Shown here: positions 59,950 to 64,000 of the stretch, in pieces
Layout: every line of letters begins with the position of its first letter
How positions within the stretch are numbered: position 1 is the first letter of the stretch
Assembly (NCBI RefSeq): GCF_030052815.1
Contig: NC_079505.1
Location: 5,536,265-5,600,264 of the forward strand
DNA from: Hevea brasiliensis
Taxonomy: Eukaryota > Streptophyta > Magnoliopsida > Malpighiales > Euphorbiaceae
Length of the DNA: 64,000 nt
Reading direction: 5' to 3'
Notes under the pieces: model-generated
Told to the model about the DNA's origin: nothing
What the model saw: the letters and a program-made list of their open reading frames with translations, nothing else
The model's database searches: none
Made by a program: the position numbers and the translations under genes

Positions 59950-62238
59950 CTGTCCAGGTGAGTTTGGTGTATCATTCATTGTTGATTTTTGAATATGTTT
60001 GAGATCTATATGTGTAAAAGTTATTATTTAAATTTTGGTAATTTTCAACTGTTGAATTTGGAGAAATAAATTGTTGAACATAGGCTGTCTGCACTTAGAA
60101 TTCTGAATTTTAGCTACTGAAATTTGAAGAAAATAAATAGCTATGATACTTAGAAAATTATAAAATTTGGTAAAGATAATCTTTAGGATATTAGGGCTGC
60201 TGTGGTAAAATTTGATGAATTTTAAACTTGTGGGTTGTGAAATATAAATTATTTTGTATAAGTTATCTGATTAAGAGCTATTCTGAAAAATTCAGAATTT
60301 GAAGGGTTTGATAGATATGTTGATATCCCATGATGTAGAGATAATTTGGTGCTAAAATTTTTATTGATCTTGTATTTGGATGTCTTGAACTTATGGTTAA
60401 AATTTGTAATTTATCTGACAGTTAGAATATTTTATATAAATTTGAATGAACAAATTGTCAATTTTGGTATTAAGGATTGGGCTAAGTTGAATATGTTATT
60501 TTGATGAAACTAAAATTATTTTGAGATAGTATATGCTGTTTAATGAATTTTTAAGTCATTGTGGAATATTTTAATTTATATTTGAGTATGAAGTATTGGA
60601 ATTAATAATTGTATGAAGATATAAGTTGGGAATTTGTGTATGTTGATATAATTATTGAATGGTGGATTTGAGTATTGTGGCACGGAATTTAGTCCAATTT
60701 TAAGAGGGACTGCTGTTGAATATTTATTAGAAATTTAATATGAAATTGAAGTTTTATTGATTAACTTGATTATAATTATATAATGATATTTTAGTAAGAG
60801 CTTTTAAAATTGTGGTTTTAATTGGACTGTAGAGGAGTTCAGAAACCGAGCTAGAGATTACAGTTTTGGACATAGCTTAAGATGCTTGTGGGCCCCAAAT
60901 GGGCATTGTGTTGTGTTGTATTGTGTTGTGTTCTATTGTGGGCCTGAGGCTTTTGGATTGTTAAGATATAAATGAGATTTTTCTTACAGGAGGTTAGTCC
61001 TAGGTATAGGGGAAACTATGTCAAATTTTCGATACAAACCTAGAAAGTCTTTTGTTTCTTTAATTAATTATTATTGGTATATTGTTGATAGTTATTTGGT
61101 ATGTTTGCTTAGGTGATTCAAATCAATAATTTTCTTCTGCTCAACAGAACTAATAAGCATTGGGTTGCACTGTGAGTTTGATATTAATTTATTTGTGATT
61201 TCAACATTATTAAATTATATTTAAGGTACACTCATGCATTCACTTATTTGTATGTATATAATTAGTTAAATGCTAAGCATGCTCCTTTACTACATATGTT
61301 ATTGAATTTATTTGTGGATGTTAACTTGAGATAATTTAGAGCTGTATGTGTTGGCATGAATATGGTATGGATATGGATATAGATAGGACGGGTGGTCACG
61401 GCTAGAGCTTAACTCCTTGGAACCGATCTCGCTGACCCCCGCACTTGAATTATTAAGCAAAAGTCCAGTTTGAATTAACCTCGCTGGTAGGTATTGGATT
61501 AAGAGAGCTGTATGAGGAATCAGCTCCCATATATGTATTGATGTGACATATGGGTGCCTGCATACTCTAAATTATCTTTTGTGCGAATATTGATTGAATT
61601 GTTTGAATTATATGAATGTGTTGTATTTCATACATAGCAATGTATTAGATTTAGATAGTTATACAAATTATATTTAAAATCAATATCTTACTCTCTGAGT
61701 TGAACACTCACTTCTGTTTAACTATTTTTCCTCATGTGACATATGGCTTTATTTGTGATTAACCTACTTTCTTTCTCCGCAGGTTTAAACAGAAAATATT
61801 TTAATTTTCTTTTATTATTTTTTATTTAAATCTAGAACTCCATATGGACAGATAGTTGTATTTTTATTTGAGTCGTAATAACTCAGTTCTGGAGTTATAA
61901 AATTAATTATGTGAGACTACATGCATATATGAGATGTTTATTATTGATAATAAAGGGAACTGAGTTCCCAAATGTTGATATATATGATTTGAGGATTATA
62001 AGGGTGAGCTGAACTTTCCATATTATTGATATTATTTGTTTACAGGTCGAGTGAATTAATGCTCCCCGTTGGATAATCCAATTTATGGTTTGACTCTGTC
62101 CATTTATTTTCTTAAACTTGGGCTACTTTAGTGGGCTTCATGAATAGATTAGAAATAATTAAGCTAAATATGATTTTTGGAGGCCCCATGTTGATCAAAG
62201 TCCTAGTGTCGATCCAACCTAGAAGTCTAGTCGTGACA
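59950..62238 (+). mobile_element. third LTR of the 2.5 kb family, 3' end intact
   Basis: The order of blocks matches 42,938-45,465: GTCCTAGGTATAGGGGAAAC (about 60,990), GATAGGACGGGTGGTCACGG (about 61,381), TAAGAGAGCTGTATGAGGAA, TTAGATAGTTATACAAATTA, CTCTCTGAGTTGAACACTCA, ending GTCGTGACA at 62,238. No TGTAACACC start was found, so the left limit is approximate and the copy may be truncated or diverged. Confidence 0.6.
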
Positions 62239-64000
62239 AATCATGTTTATCGTGAAGCTAATTCTAATATTAGAAGATTAAATTATTGCAATTCACTTGC
62301 CAACATTTCAAAATTTCAATGACACGCAAAATTTTCCATTTCCTGCAAAATATTTTCCTAAATAATTTTTGGATTTTAAGAAAAAAAAAAAGCTAGATGA
62401 TTAATCCAATGTTAGGGTAGCTTTGGTAATAATTCTATTTTGATTTGAATTGAATGGATTTAATCTTAATTGAAATTAAATTAAAATTAAAAAAAATTAA
62501 ATAAGTTGATGTATTTTCAGTAGAGGTCAAATAAGTTTAAAATTATGTTTTAGACTAATAAATCTATACTTTTTAATGAGACTAAATAAGTTCATACTTA
62601 ATAAAATATTTTTTTTTGTAATTTTAAATATTAAAAATTATTTATTAGTTTTAATTAAAATAAATTTTAAAAAAATTGAAAACATGGTGAATAAAACTTT
62701 TAATATTAAAATTATTACATTTAATATTTTATTATTTTAAAAATAAAAAATAATTTTTATTAGATGTAAACTTATTTAGTCTTAATTAAAAAATACATAA
62801 TCTTATTTAGTCTTAACTGAAAATAAAAAGACTTATTTGATATTTTTTTTTCAATTAAAATTTTACAAGTTTAAATCAAAATTGAATAATTTTCTTTTGT
62901 CTTAAATAAAATTAAAATTATATCAAAATCAAATGATTCAAATTGTTATTTAAAAAAATAAAAATCAAATATTAAAAAATTAATTATTGAATTATTCAAA
63001 TTAAATTATATCAAAATTAAAATTAAATTAAAATCAAAATTAAACCGACTTTATAATTTATTTATTATTTTTTTTAATATGAAAGTAGATCGATCTGAGC
63101 TGGCGGCCACCAGTTGCCTGCCTTAGCTGGAATGAAATAATATCCAATAATGCACCTTAATTTTATTATTATTATTTTTTTTTTTTTAAGTTGGACGAAG
63201 AAGACGGATCCTAATTTGTAACGGCTAATTTTTTTTTTTTTTACGAAAATGTAACGGCTAAATTTGAGTTATTTGAATTTTGAAATAGAAATAAAATTAA
63301 ATTTGGTGGCCATAATTTGCTTGACTCTTTATGACTTGTCTTTTTCCTAAAAAAATCTCAAGTTTCAATGTCATCTGAAGAAGAAATGGAAAGACAATTA
63401 CTGCCAATTTACATCATGCAAATTATTTTTGGGATAATGACCTTTTTTTAGTATATGAAATTTTTTGTTTTAAGTTAAATTTAAATTCAAAATTTTGAAG
63501 TTTTGGAAATAATTGTAATATTATTAAATTAAATTAAAAATTATTGTTTTAATTTTTTAGTATAATTAAATGTTTAAATAATGTAAAAGTTTTACAATTT
63601 TCACCATTAAGTTAATATAAATCATCTAATAAATATAATAGGAAGATTATATTTCATGTGAAAAGATCCTACAATAATTCAAACCTTCTAAATATAAATT
63701 TTCAAAACAATAGATAAATATTTTTAAAAAAATCACATTGTAATAATAATTATGAAGGTTTAAAAGCTTGATAAATAAGATTTTTTTTGAAAAATTTATA
63801 ATTTAATTTGTGAACTTCATCTAGTATTATACTTTAATTTTTAAATTTTAAAAAATTAATTGTTTAACCATAAAATTTTATACTAAATTATATTTTAGTA
63901 TCTAAATTTTGAAAAATAAATTATTTAATTCTTTTAATTTCATTATATTGAACAATTTAATTCATATAATTTTAATTTTTATAACAATTTTATCTATTGA
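62239..64000. other. A+T-rich region without recognised features
   Basis: It consists of long runs of A, T and short AT words. The only longer frame, at 62,131-62,322, lies across the LTR end and has no recognisable product. Confidence 0.6.

Noticed and set aside
59509..59979. 156 aa minus-strand frame, Phe/Ser/Leu-rich and membrane-like
   Set aside because: It comes from a purine-rich plus-strand stretch (59,705-59,910). Composition explains it and no family pattern is seen.

Overview
This is nuclear DNA of a flowering plant, about two thirds A+T. The evidence is spliced genes with GT-AG introns, introns of up to 4.5 kb, a plant tRNA-Trp gene, a plant-specific circadian clock gene and many plant-type transposable elements. 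Gene and LTR sequences look like a rosid, perhaps Euphorbiaceae (Hevea or Manihot-like); that placement is only an impression.

Layout. 1-4,550: 3' end of a Ty3/gypsy element with a 3.55 kb LTR, abutting a fragment of a second LTR family. 4,550-7,000: A+T-rich spacer with two MITE-like elements and a 47 bp RTE LINE stub. 6,800-23,882 (+): LNK1, a clock/light transcriptional co-regulator with eight coding exons; its introns hold a LINE fragment, a small LTR element, solo LTRs and a gutted gypsy element. 24,717-28,116 (-): convergent gene for an acidic protein with paired CxxC motifs (245 aa), with a TRIM in one intron. 28,938-29,009 (+): tRNA-Trp(CCA). 31,106-39,007 (+): ERGIC3/ERV46-type ER-Golgi cargo receptor, 13 coding exons, 382 aa, with a three-level nested insertion in intron 1. 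39,008-42,937: an A+T-rich repeat family. 42,938-45,465: a complete 2.5 kb solo LTR with target-site duplication. 46,374-50,864 (-): PHP-domain phosphoesterase, 451 aa, with a GC-AG intron. 51,000-53,416: a second copy of the A+T-rich family and a broken NOG1 GTPase fragment. 53,912-54,709: hAT-type MITE. 56,092-58,644 (-): LRR receptor-like kinase lacking the catalytic aspartate. 59,950-62,238: third LTR of the 2.5 kb family. 62,239-64,000: featureless A+T-rich DNA.

The five protein genes belong to unrelated processes (clock output, an unknown zinc-ribbon-like function, secretory trafficking, nucleotide metabolism, membrane signalling), as is usual for plant chromosomes; there is no operon-like cluster. 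I reconstructed every gene model by hand from splice signals and reading-frame continuity, and each closes in frame to a stop codon. I found no clearly new biological system. The most notable items are the insertion records that can be read directly (perfect target-site duplications and paralogous empty sites), a GC donor intron required by frame, competing splice donors in LNK1, a promoter-like repeat family, and a gypsy element whose coding tail runs into its own LTR.
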